Counted from the first letter of the stretch, positions 24,326 through 38,300 are shown. The stretch is 64,000 bases of DNA from Trachythela sp. YZ-2020 (GCA_016169945.1 JADLSH010000322.1:300356-364355), one strand, 5' to 3'. Numbers and translations are program-made. Notes: generated by a model from the letters alone, not told the origin.

Positions 24326-24428
24326 AAAATGTAAAAACTATATACAACGTTAGGCAAATACCGCGGAGGCCTCAATACCGCATGACCCACCGCCATGACC
24401 CACTTGTTCCACACACAGTTAGCAGAAT

Positions 24429-24742
24429 AGAGGGCTGGTTTGGAAGCTTCACGAAGTATTAATGAAACTCATTATCTATGTTGGTTTAGGTTTATGCAAA
24501 AATGTAGTTCTTCGTCGTCACGTGTGTATTGTATTTTCATCTAAACAACCATAACCATGTCAAAACTGGGCAATTGTTTAATTAACGAATGGGTAAATAA
24601 ACCAAAACATTGCTATTGGTTGTTTGTGTGAAAATACAATACACACGTGTAATGAAGGACTACATTTTTGCATAAACCTGGACAATAACATAGATAATGA
24701 GTTATGTTGTACTTTAATGAAGCTTCCAAACCAGCCCTCTCT
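24429..24742. mobile_element. Foldback MITE
   Basis: Arms of ~130 bp: AGAGGGCTGGTTTGGAAGCT... and ...AGCTTCCAAACCAGCCCTCT, extending inward through GCAAAAATGTAGT and CACGTGTGTATTGTATTTTC. A short unpaired centre lies near 24545-24600. No ORF. Confidence 0.8.
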
Positions 24743-24775
24743 ATTAACTATGTTCCACATGACTCACTTATTGAC

Positions 24776-25090
24776 ATGACTCACATAAGCTTCCTTATTA
24801 AGTATTCAATACTTTTGTAGTGTTTTATTGGTTGTAAAAAATTGCAAAACTGCCAAATTTAGACACGTGCCACAATATTAGTAAATGGACATTCTAATTT
24901 CTTAAAATATGATGTACAACGATGTCAAAAAAATCATTCCTTTGACTACTTTGGGTAGAAAACACTTGCAAAGAGAATTTGTAATATAATCGCGCGCATG
25001 CGCAGACAAATTGCACTTATGTTTCATTAACGTGCGTCTGTAATCTGCCCGACAAATCGCAGCGTGTAAACGTGCTTTAACGCCCATTTA
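24776..25090 (-). repeat. Dispersed repeat, copy 2
   Basis: Reverse complement of the repeat at 19260-19690, about 80-85% similar by eye. The two copies flank the LINE in inverted orientation. Its end reads CGTTTACACGCTGCGATTTG, like the GTTTACACCGGTGG end of copy 1. Confidence 0.75.
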
Positions 25091-25690
25091 ACAAAATCAC
25101 TTGCATCCAGTGATCAAGTATATCCAGTTTATCCAGTTATAAAGCTTCTGCTAAACCATAGTGACAGCGGGCGCATGTACGCTTCGTGTACCTATTTTAA
25201 ATCTTGGGTTTTCAAGATGTCTTCATTCTTTCGGTTTTTGTTCTATACTTTATTTGAACACCTTAATTAAAGATAATCCTATTTATTTTCGTGCCGCATG
25301 CGGGTCGTCATGGCTATATTATTTTCATATGTGAAAATTGACCTTTATTCCTTCCGTGACGAATAATATTAGATAGCCTGCTCTCTAAACAAAACTCCCT
25401 CCCCCACAATAGGACACCTGCCACGCAGGCTAAATATTAGATTACATGTGTATACAGCTAATAAAATCACATCGCTCAGCAGGCAACACTGTGCCTTTAA
25501 AGACACAGTCAAAGTTAACATGTTGCTATAATTGTTTGCTTATCCTGGCTTCATGTTAAATGATGCATGCCGTACACCTTAAACAAATGTATGATGTTTC
25601 GTAGAACCAAACTGGAGGCCTTCTTCTCACATAAAAAATTGTAGAGATGAAACGAGCTTCCGTGTTGCCTGATCCCCTGCAGGCAACTCT
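25091..25690. other. Intergenic, no gene seen
   Basis: AT-rich DNA with no supported feature except CCTGCCACGCAGGCTAA near 25410-25433. That motif recurs at 62152-62170 (CGTCTGCCACGCAGGCTAA) and, reversed, at 29629-29648, and looks like a transposon end. Confidence 0.5.
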
Positions 25691-25929
25691 GTGGTTTCCA
25701 AGAAGGCGAAATTTGGTATAATAAGCAACAAATGAACATTTGTGGTTTCCAAGACGGCCACATTTCGTATAATAAACAACACCGCCATCGCCGTCTTGGA
25801 AGCCACAGATTGACAGATGGTTAATGTAAAAAATGTGTTGTTTATTCTACGAAATTTAGCCGTCTTGGAAAACACAGATGTTCATAATTATGTTTATTTT
25901 ACGAAATTTAGCCGTCTATGAAACCACAG
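25691..25929. repeat. Compound palindrome of four units
   Basis: Two forward units (GTGGTTTCCAAGACGGC plus ATTTCGTATAATAAACAACA; 25691 and 25742) are followed by two inverted units (TGTTTATT..ACGAAATTTAGC plus CGTCTTGGAAAACACAG; about 25838 and 25890). The whole can fold into a cruciform. Confidence 0.75.
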
Positions 25930-26112
25930 TATTGCCTAAGGAGAAAGCTAGCGCGTTCTGTATTTGCTTTGTTGCTTTCACCAGTACGTACCATATCACG
26001 GCGATTAGGCAATAGCTTAATTCCGGTTTCATATTTCATGCGCAAACAACCCTGACCAGAGGTACACCATGAACAAAATATCACATCAGTAGCGACACAT
26101 CCCTACCTGGCA

Positions 26113-26371
26113 ATGAGTAGCCACGCAAATGGGATCGTTAACGAAGGACATGACAATGAAGAGTCTGTCCCGAGTAAGCCTAGTAGTGAGAAAACACCAA
26201 TGCCTGAAAAGTCGGGAACAGAGACGTCTGTCTCTCTAGATATAACTGACCACATTGAACAACGAGAATCTTGGGGAAATAAGCTTGAATTTCTTTTAGC
26301 GACAATCGGCTTCGCTGTCGGCCTCGGAAACGTATGGCGGTTCCCGTATCTGTGCCAGAAAAATGGAGGAG
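26113..26371 (+). CDS. SLC6 exon 1
   Basis: Begins with ATG in context GGCAATGAG and encodes 86 residues plus one base: a Ser/Glu-rich N-terminus, then [19 protein letters not shown] (TM1 start) and [15 protein letters not shown]. Donor G|GTACGC at 26372. Phase 1 joins the GT of exon 2 to give the invariant GGGAF. Confidence 0.9.
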
Positions 26372-29300
26372 GTACGCAGATATTTTTATATTGTTGGATA
26401 TATATAATATTATATAAAGTAAAGTAAAGTTCTTGCGGTTTGTGTCCGAACTCACCGAAAAGGAACAATTAAAGTATACGCCCCTCAATAAATTAGCGTC
26501 TGCATTGATAACTGCCTCGTTTCTTTATTTCGTATTCATGAACATATTTCGTTTTATGTCAGAAAAATGGCGGAGGTACGAGCTTTTAGGATTGTGCATA
26601 AATATTACATACTAAGAAATTCAAGTCCAGTCATACTAAGTTGATATTTACAATAAGCCGCAGTGATTTGTGTTAATTTTGTACCTAAAAATAAAAGGAT
26701 AATTACTTTGACGTTTTGAATCGAAGGTCATTCGTTACGAAATCTGTAGCTGCCAACCTCTTGATGTAGGAAACAGATGCTACTACTAAATGCATAATAG
26801 CGATACACCGCACCGAGCTCCAAGCGCACTACCGATGTTGTTTACTACAATTTCTATGACTAAATTATCTTATATATGACTTTTGTGAAACGCTATTGAA
26901 CTGTTATTTTTATTTTTTTTTTATTAATTTTACAATACAAGATTGAAGGCTCAGACAACAGGACAAATAGAGTCCTAAATTAAGTCCTGCCTGACATGAA
27001 TACACTACACTACATTTACATCACTATGACTTCAACCAATGTACATCTAAATTGTAAATAGGACTATATATCTAAGGTATTATTATTATTATTTTGTTTA
27101 ATGCACACCTCAAGTGGATAAAGTATTTAAATAACCAATAAACGTCCCCAATTACAAGTGGCATTAAAATATGTCGTTTTTAATATCATAAAATGAAAAT
27201 ACAATTTGTTTACTACGAAAAATGCGCTCAACTAGCGCCGAAATAAACCACTTGCATCTGTCCACACTTTAGAGTCGAAGCACACTTGACGCATTGAAAC
27301 TTTAATGCGATTTAGTGCTTGAAATCTTAAAGACACCGCAGCAAGCTCCAAGCGCTGAAGCAGTCACCAGGGGCGCATATTCCAAAAAGGTTTGGGGGGT
27401 GTCCATTGTTCAGGGACCGACTTTTTACATTTGTTTGACGACATCAAAACATGTATTACGAGTTAATGTAAAAATATGTGTAGTGCCAGGGGTGTAGAAG
27501 AATTGTTAAGGGGTCGACTCCCAGAGTCTTCTCTACATCTTGCGTTATAGGCCCTTTCATTAATATATATAAGGTTTCAAATACTCTAGTTTCGAATTCA
27601 AGTATTTCGCTGCAATTTTCTTTAAATGCAGTTATTTAAAGAAAACGCCGCCCAAAACGTAACCTTCAACATCATAAAGACCCAATTGGAAACTGCATTT
27701 TTACAACAGAGTAGGCTTAATTTTACTCGAGAATACTGACGTGGAAATAGAACGCACAATGCGGCAGAGCAAAAGTTAAGAGGTTTTGCGCAGTCGTGTA
27801 TGGCTATGTTATCTTACATTTGAGTATATTGCTTGAAGAGGAAAATAGATATCTGGTTTTGCAATGTTGACTTCTTTTATTGACAATTTTTGTATCGTTT
27901 ATCATACGTTTTTTAGACAGGATGTTTCGGACCAACTCGGACCGAATTAAGTAGTGTAATTTTACAATTTGGGACCGACTTTTTTGAAAAAATCACAAAT
28001 GATGGGGGGTGTCACAGCCCCCTACACCTCCTCCCTAATGTGCGCCCCTGGCAGTCACAGCGGGGTTTCAGCCTTTCGACAGCTGCATGCAGTACTTTGT
28101 TTCAGCTCCAGCATATCTCCTACGATCCGAAATAGTCTTTGCGGTTAAGATATGTCTCATAAAATCAAAATAGTTTGTCTCTTCAACGCAAAATGTACTC
28201 AACTGCCTTATTAGTGCAACAAAATGTACCTGGTAATATTCACGAAATTCCATAGCAGTGACATTGTCACAATACTAGAAAACAGCGGGGGCCGGTTGTA
28301 TAAAAAAGTAGTTAAAGTTAACTATAGTTAGTGCAAAAGTTAACCAATCAGAATCGCGTATTTTAGAGCTAACTATTATTTAACTACAAAACGGGTGGTT
28401 AAAAGGTAGTTAAGACTTTTATACACCGGCTCCAGTTGTTGTATATGGTTGATTTACTTCTAAGTGAACTATATATTCAAATTTTGAATTTTGACTTATC
28501 TGGCCTAAACAAATCTTTGTCTGCAGGGTGGATCGATGATCGATACAAAAAAAGCATAAAGCGACTTTTCCATATAAAGATATTTAAGAATACGTGAATT
28601 TTGAAAGAACATGTCTGTTCGTATGTCAAACACATTAGACAAGCAAGTAGGCTGACGTCACAAGCAAGCACGATATTCAGATAATTCTCAAGCACAAGGG
28701 CAATTCATAATTACTGAATGAGGTCATGATCATCACTGAATGAGCATCATATTAAGAATTATCGTGGCCGAAGTTTAACACCCCTCGTGTAACACCCCAG
28801 ATTGCAACTGGTATCGCAATGAATAATTGCATCGCGAGTTGGAAGCCGAGAACCTGCTTTTAATTTTCGCAATGGTGCGCGACATATTGCATCGTCTAAC
28901 ACCCCCACAGCAACCTCCCTCGCAATCGACCTCGCAAAATCGGTCGAAATTCAGGCCTGTATTCAGGACAAATTCCTTCGTAATTCAAAACGAAAAGTAT
29001 TATCGCATTGCTGGTTGGAAAATAAATGGCACTCGTCTGACATCTCACTACGACCTGCAAAAATGTTTTTTGAACGAAATTGCAAGTCGCAGGAAAGATT
29101 TTCTCGTGTAACATACCTAAAAGATAAATGTAAACAATTTTGTGCATGTTTAATTACTTATATTTCCTTGTGTGTTAAATGATAGATATTCACCACAATA
29201 CGTATAGCACAATACTGAAATATCATGATCAACACTGCCATTGAGTCCAGAGGCAGAGCAGAAATTCATATTTAAGCGCAATATGATATCGGGCTTAAAA

Positions 29301-32300
29301 AACCACGAGTGTTTAACAATATCTTTCTTTTAAGTCGTGATATAAAACCATGTATTAATTTTATCTATGTTAAAGCCGCAAACATCAAGATGCAAACATA
29401 ACATACAAAATAAGTTCTTTCCTCCAAGCATTTGCCTATTTCCTTCATTAGATCTGTTTGACTATGAATCATTCTCCTTCGATAATATTTTTGTTAAATT
29501 ACGTACATAATTACCTATTTAAGGCTAATTCCTCTTATGCTAATGCCGAGGGATTTGGCTAATCGACTTTAAGTTTTCTGTATCCTAACGAGTACCTCGA
29601 AAAACTCACTTAACTTATTTCAGCAAACTTTAGCCTGCATGGCAGACGGTGTTAACTTACTCTTTTCACATGAATGTCTACTCTTGAGTCCGCAGCGAGA
29701 ATTGAACCCAAGATCTCAGAGGTGAAAGTTGTGTTAACAAATTAGCTATATTCAGTGGCGCACCAAGAACGTTTCCACTGGGGGGTGGCGGTGGCCCATT
29801 CCAAAATTTACCGACGACGCAGTGCCAAAAAATAGAAAAAGATGCGGTGTTACTTGCTAAGCTTCAGTGAGTGCGCAACCTTACTAGTCCGTCGCGCATT
29901 TTGGTTTTTTGAAATTTTAAAATTTTCCTACCAAATTACTTTCAAATTCTACGTTTTAACTGACGAAGGCCAATTTACCTACAGCCCCCGCTCGGTACTA
30001 CGCCACTGGCTATCAGGACTCTAATGCATGCATGCCTTCAGTCAAGATAACACGGAAAATACATCATTGTCAATCATTTTTATTTAATGAAAACAGAAAA
30101 AATCAATACCTTTCAGGATCAAAACGTTTATCATGTGTCATGAGAAATGGATAAGGGAGCGGTCATTAAGTATGTGTCATGGGGGGCCAGAGGCTATTTT
30201 ATAAAATTTGAAATTTTGTTTGTGCCCCTCAATTATTAAAAAAATAGTTTTATAGCCATAGGTACATGGAACACCCCCCCACTCGTCAGTGACTCGGCAA
30301 ATTGTTTTCCAGTCGGCAAAATGTGAATTGGATAGGAAGAAACGAACGAAACATCTGTGCGCTTTTGGCATGTAGAAGAATGTCAGAATGTGCAGTAAAT
30401 CCCGATATTGAACAGATCATAGGCAAATGTTTTAATGAAGAATGAATAAGATAATGAAAATTTATCGTAAAAGACATATTTACATCCGCCATTTTGTTTG
30501 TATTTAAAAATGCCATCCGCCTCATTCTGAAATTAGGATTAAAAAGGCTACGAACACGATACGATTGGGAATTTGACGGATGGTATTTAATAAAAACAAT
30601 ACCGTGGCAATAGTTCTTTTAATTTCAACGTCACGTGATCATAATCAACCAATTAAATGGCGAGAATCTACTAAGATGTTACATAATAAATACTAAATAG
30701 TACTGATTGATATTTGATAGAACGTTTCAACTACGAAAACTCATTAGCTATAAATAATTCATTGAACTGCATACACAGTTGTTGTGTTTAATGGAACAAT
30801 AGGGAGCTTTAGCAATGACTACGAGAATTAACGACTACGAGTACGAGATTCGTCATTTTCGCGCCAAACGCCGTGTTGTTTGTATACGCCATCTCGCAAA
30901 AGTCGTAGTCGTTGGGCTTTGACTACGAGAATTTTGATACCGAATCTCGTACTCAAAGCCCGATGACTACGACTTTTGTGAGATGCCGTATACAAACAAC
31001 ACGCGAAAATGACGAATCTCGTACTCGTAGTCGTACTCGTAGTCATTGCTAAAGCTCCCTAATCACAAAGCGAGCCAAATAAGTCTCGCAAACGCAAGAG
31101 AGTTAAATTATAATGCCTAATATGTCAGAGTCGGCAAAACTACAAAATGACTCGGCAAAATTTAATTTACACCCCCCCAATAAAACAGGGCTAGCGCGGC
31201 CCCTGTTCAGAGACAATTTTTGATATATCCCATCTAAACGGAGCCAGGTTTTGGTGTGAGAATACCATAACTAAGCTTAATATAACATAACCATATAGCA
31301 TAACCAAAATAAGCTTACTGGGGGGGCCAATATGGGGGCTGGGGGACTTTGGCCCCTCAAGTACAAAAGTTAAAAAAAGGCCCTGTAACACTGACGATCG
31401 ATTAAAATCGTTAGACAGGCGTTAGACAGAATAAATACTCTGGCGTTGGACAGAGTAAAACACTAAATTAGGGTGCATCTGGGCGCATTGCAAGCTAATA
31501 TGTTAATACTGGCTGTGGTTAATATTTATACTAAAAGGTATTAGAATTCTTTCACAGAAATTTGAAATTGTAAAATATGAACTGCCAAGTCGTTTGAGCA
31601 ATTTTTATGCATTTTAATATCCAGCGAGACATTCAGGGGATATAGACAATAATAGTGATGTAACATTGCATAAGGATTCCTAAAGCATACCAAGATTACC
31701 GTCTCTTTCGTGAAGGGTATGTGGAATCCTTAAAAACCTGTTATCAGAAGGAAACTGGTGTACATGTTTATGTAATTATGTTGGTAAAGACCGACCATGA
31801 AAGAGAAGACAAAAGACGGAAAACCATTCTACAGCTTGTGGTTTATTTTAGAAGGTAAAGGAGCAAATCGTGGTATTGTTGTAGATGCATATTGCCTATG
31901 TTTAGGAGGACTTGATGGTGGGTGCAAGTATTAAGTATATTGCTGCTGCGCTTTACTCGTTAGAAGAACTTTTAACAGCCGCGGAGAAGACAGCGTCACA
32001 AGTCGACCTTGCGTGTGGATTAGAAAACCTTCCCCTCAAACCACCCCGTGCGAGTTAAAAGATCTTAAAATCGGCAAAAACTGTAATGGCAACAGCGTTT
32101 GAGAATCAAAGAGTCCCAACATGTCGCACACGTTTTCAGAATACATAGATTACGATCCTCGTGCTTTATGGGACAGAATTCCATGTACCACGGACGAACT
32201 AATGGGTGTGGTCGAAGCGATGACTCCAATGGTCGATAAACCTACCATCCTGGACGTACTTGAGAATCAATTACGTCTTGAAAACGATGTTTCCTCTGTT

Positions 32301-35300
32301 CCAGCTGTTAATAAAACAGATCCTAACCCGAATTCCATGGCAACAAAATCATTTTGTATTTGCAACATGTAATGGAAAAAGGCGAGGCATGTGAAAGTTC
32401 GCAAGCATTCTTAGAGCAGCTGCAGTTTACAGATGAGGAACGAAATCATGTAGACACTATAATGAAGCAACAGTGGCAGTGCGAAGAGTGGTTTAATCAC
32501 AAAATTGGTTTTATTACAGCATCTCGAGCAAAATCTGTTCATTCCAGACAAGAATCCACCGAAAAGCATATCACCGATACCTCTGCATTAGTCAACCAAC
32601 TTATCCAAAGCGAAAGATTCACCATAGGCATAGCATGAAACTACCTGATGACCCGAAAAATCCTATGGCTATACAATGGGTATATTAAAACACGAAAGCA
32701 GTGCACGTAACGCGTGCGACAAGACTGAAGGAAGAAATCGCCACAAACTTCAACTGGTCACCAAAGGCTTTATGATCTCAGCAGAGAAACCCTAGTTGGG
32801 TTCAAGCCCAGACAACTTTACCCCTTGTAGCCAGTTTGCAAGAGTGTTGTTGTTGAATATAAATGTCCCTGATCCCATAAAAACTCTGATCCAAATAAGC
32901 TTTTCTCAGTCCTGGGATCGGTGGTACGCGGAGAAATGGCCAGTTCTCATTGAAGGAAAATGCAAGATATTATTTCCAAATTCAGATTCACTCAACTTCG
33001 TGAATATCATTTCGTAGTTTGGACGTCTAAGGGAATATTTTTTAAACAAAGTTAAATTTTCTGATTCGTTCACCAACCAAGTCTGCAACAAGTTGGAGGT
33101 GTTTTCAGCTGGATGACAAAATTTCCGGAAGGGCGGTATGTTTATGCAATTTACAGTATAAAATATTTTTCGTGTCATTTCAAGCTTGAAGGAGGATTTT
33201 TATATTATTCTTTGTTGTAGAAAAGCGAAGCAAAGATTCCCAAACCGTGGATGAAAGTCGTGACAAGAAAGGTAAAGCTCTTAAGATAAGTTTTTAATAA
33301 CGAATATTTATTTGATAGAAAAGCGATGTAAAATTTTGGACGTAGGTACAGCCGAAACAAACACGCTCCCATATACGCATTTCCTGATTAACCACGCAAT
33401 GACAAGATGTTTGTTCCTTAGACATAAGTGCATGGATTTATATCATATTATATAATCTGTAGCTTTGCATACTATTCCTGTTAAAGATAAAAGCTAACTA
33501 TAGTGCAGCCATACAGCGCGTATACCCGTTTATACTTTGTACTCTCGCAAATGCATTTTAAAAAATTTCGCAAAGTTAGCACAAAAATTTGTAAATTTGT
33601 GTTATCCTTCATGGGATGAGACTGTTTACTTTTACCTATTTTACTATATTTTTATTAAGGATCGCGGTGATTTTTTTCGGAGTACGCCCACGCATACCCC
33701 CCATAGATTTTCACGCCGAATCCATGGATTACAGAACATTTATGGCAGGACAATGCGATATACGCGAGTAATCTGATCATTGGTGAATTAAGAGCTGTTT
33801 GACAGGATAAGCATGATAAATATAGCACTGTAACTAGAAGTTACTATCGCAAGTGAAGTGCTGCGAGTTACGACCATTTATTATTTAGTAGTAAAATACT
33901 TGTAATCGCGCGAAGTATTTCCAATTGAAGAGTTTAAGCATGCGACGTTTTCCTCAACATGGACGTCACGCATCTTTAATGCTCAGTTTTTGTAGGCGTG
34001 ATGTCAGTGTTGACAATAACGCCACATGCTTAAACTGTTAAGTAAAATCATGTGGCACAATAGTGTCAAGTGTTATATAACCCGGAACCCCCAACAGAAC
34101 AGAACATCAATATTAAGATTTAAGATAAAGTACTTATTACAAGTGCGTTCTTCTAGTGGTTCGCAAGTCTCAAAAGTCTATGCATGAATTAGATCATTAA
34201 CCTTTCTCGTCAATAGATCATATGAAAGTTTGCTTTGTTAATCCAACCCCAACAGAACATCAATATTAATTTAAGGTAAAGTACTTATTAAAAGTGCGTT
34301 CTTCTAGTAATTCGCAAAATGACTCATATGAAACTTTTAATTGTTTGGCATCTTTTAAAATAGCAAGCATGATGCTTCTTTTAGATGACGTGGTTAAGTC
34401 CAGTGTTAGGTCCAAGATCTAATAAAAGAAGAAAGACTCATATAAGCACATTGTTCCCCCTATTAAAGGCATTCAAATACATCTTGTCGCCTTCTAGCAA
34501 AATTTGTTCGACAGTACAAGCATTCCATTGTTCTACCGGCCATGTGTTTGCACAAAGCAAAGCCAAAAGACTCATATAAGTACATTGTACACACACTGTC
34601 TGCCCCCTGAAATCAGTTCCCTAAATCCTTTGTCCCCTTGTGGTGTCGTGGTCACCACGCTTGCCTTTCAAGCTGGGAGACCCGGATTCAATCCTTGGTC
34701 GGACCTCTACTCATGGCCTTAAAATAATTGAGGAGAAAGTGCCACCTTTACATTGACATCAGTAAATGGTTAGACTTTCGCGTCTTCTCGGATAAGGACG
34801 TTAAAACCTCGGATCCCCTATCAATTGGGCAATAGCCTGTTGGGAAATCCGCTCACCAATGAGTGAGAAACTCAATAAACTCAATAAACTCAATAAACTT
34901 GATGTATACTACCAGCAACAAGTAGAGTTTAATTTGACATATTGATTAGAAAAATACACTTACATCTCTTCAGTGATCAATAGTCCGCCCTCAAAAGCTT
35001 TTGTGGCCTTGATATATACTTCCAGCAAGAAATAAAGTTGGGTTTGATATAATAGTATGGTAGAAAAATACACTTACTTCTCTTTACAAAATCAATATAA
35101 CACAGCGCCAAACAATGCCAACTTGCCAAGAAAAGTCTCGACGAAGAATTTATAGAAAGAGAACGTGGTGACGCGTCACGGTGTTGCGTAGCGCACAATT
35201 TAATAATGTTCACCGCTGATCGGTCGTCATTGCGTATACCGAAGATCATTGCCCACGAAATGAATCGAGGATGGAGATTGCGGACGCATATATGTACTCA

Positions 35301-38300
35301 AGAGACCTCGTTAAGATTAGTGAGCTGCTCGCCTTACGGCTCGCAGCAAATAGAGTAAGCAGAATAAGATTGAGTTAGTAGACAAGTTAGACCTGCGAGT
35401 GATTATTTATTTTTGGGAAAGGAAATTCCCGATAACGATGTGAAAACCAGCCCTGCTGGTAGGGCTATATAGGGCTAGCCCTTCATGTAGGTATCATGTA
35501 AACAGGGACTTAGGGGGGCACTTTAGTTTCCTTCATTGTCATTGTCAGTGGCGTGGCCAGCCCGCCGATTTGGTCCCGCTATGCAAATTTCAAATCATTA
35601 TCATTATTCATTTCTTTAGAAATTGATTGTTTTCACCGTCAATGAACACGAACTTAAGATCTACGACGACGCGGCAGTCGACAACGCCATATAAATATGT
35701 GAATATAAAGAGACCTTGATTGAACAACATTCTTGTTTTAGCTGACAGCTTTTTATTCATGACTTTTAAAACGTTTCAACTGCAGTTATCGACTACAATG
35801 CAGGCTGTAAAAACAAACGTGAAATGCAGCTATTCATCCTTCTGACTTGCCGTCGTCCTGAGGACGTAAAAATGCTCTCGTTGGCGTCGTGAACAAGACA
35901 GAGACGACGTCGACAATTCTCTTGGGACTACAAGTTTTTCCATTGCTTTATTACAAGCGAAAAACTTCATTGTTAGAAGCCGCCGCGTCGTCGACGTTGG
36001 CGTTGTAGATCTTAAGTTCGCTATTGTGAAATTACAAAGACGCGCCAATAGGATTAAACTGCCTGAATCATGAATCTCCTTAAAGTGTATATGCAACGAA
36101 AAATGTCCAAAATTTTTTTTGCGGTATTTCAATAAAAATTGCCTCCCTGGACTTGCTAAAAATATTTTTGTCAGTAAAAGCGCCGTAAAATTATTTAAAA
36201 CAGCCTTGGAACTACGATAAATACAGCTATTTTGAATCTTAACCTGAAGAAAGACTGGTACCGAGAGTTCCGGCCTTGTGAAGTATGCAGTGTGACATCT
36301 CGAAGTGCTTGCCTTAATGAAAACAACAAAATATCACAAATAACAAGACAGGAGCTTTTATATTTCGCTTTACAAACTTTGAAAATGTCCGATACCGAAA
36401 GCTTTGAATCACAGACAGAGACAGAATGGTCAACAGATCATGAGGACATTGTTGAGCAATCGTCTGTTGTCCAGCCGTATCAATTTGAGCCAGTCGCTTA
36501 TAGTGACCATGAGGAAGAAGAAACAGACGAAGACGGTATTCTGCGAGAAACTCTTGAGGCGAGATTTAAGAAAACCGCAGCTGTTATTTCATGGTAAGTA
36601 AATTTATCAAAGTAATCTAGTATTTAGATCCGAGGTTCCTGGAACTATTTATTACCGTGTTTCGTCTGATATGTGAATATATTTTAAGGTGCGCATGTGG
36701 GCATTGTAGTGATGCTCTGTTAGAGGATGCGAGAGAGTACAGATGTTGTAAAGAGATTGCGGAATGCACTGGCAAATTTACGTTCGAGGGAAAAGACGCA
36801 GAATATGTATTACTCAGCACTGGGATTATTCAGTTATTACGCACAGAACAGTATTAGAGACTGCAGGGGATTTTCTCTCTGATAAGTCCGGGGAAAATAT
36901 CGCCAACCAACAAGCACAACCAAAGATGGGCAAAATGAGTAAGTCAGACTGAATTTTTGTGTCTTCTCATCAGTATTTTTGTGTATATTTGTCAAAAAGC
37001 TGTAATCTAAACGAGTTTGAGGAACGCGAGCGTGTGATCTTTGTTATCTTCCTTTGTATATTATGACTTATCTATATATGAATATTTACTTGGGGAGACA
37101 AATATTAGGGCACATAACTAACATAAGACGCGTCTTATATAAGACGCAAACACACTCGTATAAATGGTCAAATTATAGTAAGTCGCGACTTAAATAAGAA
37201 CAGGGGTTGAAGCTGTTCTACAATAAATCGCGACTTATTAGAATTTAACCATTTATACGAGTGTGTTCGCGTTATGTAAGCCACGTTAGCCATGTTATGT
37301 AAGCCACTTATTTAGTTATTTTATCCTCGTATAAATGGCCCTATTATGTCCATTTGCTGTACGTAAATGAAAGTGTGCAAATTTTGCAAGGATATTCATT
37401 TGGTTGCATCCTTTGAGGTTGATTACTACATTCTTAGTGCACACATGAAGTTAACGAATCAGTGTTTGATTATTTAGATATCTTCGTGCAGTGGCATATC
37501 GATGGATAGTCAGATGAATATTTGGCATGCTGGGATGGGAGAATTCTAGACCACTTCCAGTATAATGAAATAAGAAAGAGATATCCATCACCAAGCACCA
37601 CTGGATATAAATCAGCACAGTAGAGAACTTGTAAAGCGTAAATTATATAATATAAACAAAGTCTATCATATCTACCTTTCTTCTGTTTTGGCTTGAAAGA
37701 AGCAGCTATATACTGTACGCTATCATATCTACGCTATATAATTATAATATATTGTTTGTTTTCAAATGGTCATACAATAGTTCTCGCATAATGTCAGTAA
37801 ATGTCTCGCATATAAAGGGCCTTAGGATAGTTTTTGTTAGTTCAACGCATTTCATTTTGTTCAGTTGCGCATTTATACGTATTTTGTGCTAAGTAAATTT
37901 ATCCTTTCGCGGTCTCAAAGCGCCGCTAAAATCGGGTATTAGCTGTTCTTTACATCGCTAGGTTATTACTATATTAGTATTAATTTGCATGTTATGCTTA
38001 CAGTAGTTTCTACTGCGTTTACTATAGTCAGTTTGCATGTTTTGCATATTCTACTATAGTTCGAACGACTCTATAATATCAGCTATCTAAACTATCTACA
38101 ATATATAGCACGGTAAACGACAGTCCAAACCGCATATAATCTAGCAAGCGAAAACCTACATCGAATTCGCATTTCGGCGGCTTATATGCTACGAATCGCC
38201 GTGTCGTGATATCATTGTATCGATTTATTCAACGCATCGCTCCTACACAAAGTAGATTCATTTGGATTTTGTTCAAAATCCCTCAAAATCCCAATTCTAC

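Larger units (their letters stand above)
19800..24335 (-). mobile_element. CR1-type LINE, near full length, decayed
   Basis: Minus-strand non-LTR retrotransposon. From 5' to 3': a leader ORF with hydrophobic start and a 2A motif (24050-24325); AP endonuclease (23095-24048: KFLHLNVRSLLPKVDEI, SITETHL, GYTIYRRDR, GGGVIV); linker (22672-23046: NPRNFWKTIKKILP); RT start (about 22320-22660: ATGLDGFS, NYRPISIIPVFSKI); a 1.1 kb insertion; RT palm (CGFRRKHSTQSAI near 21160; GVRQGSILGP; YADD at 20762-20773); C-terminus (20001-20415: DYSDFVWNN, RLQTRAARIIL, HNTRRNGLDL, NNLPRYLK). The 3' end is a TTATTA-type microsatellite near 19800, typical of CR1. Several frameshifts make it non-functional. Confidence 0.9.

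Noticed and set aside
28827..29111. 94-codon plus-strand frame
   Set aside because: No splice sites, domain or start context; composition does not clearly exceed chance for this region.
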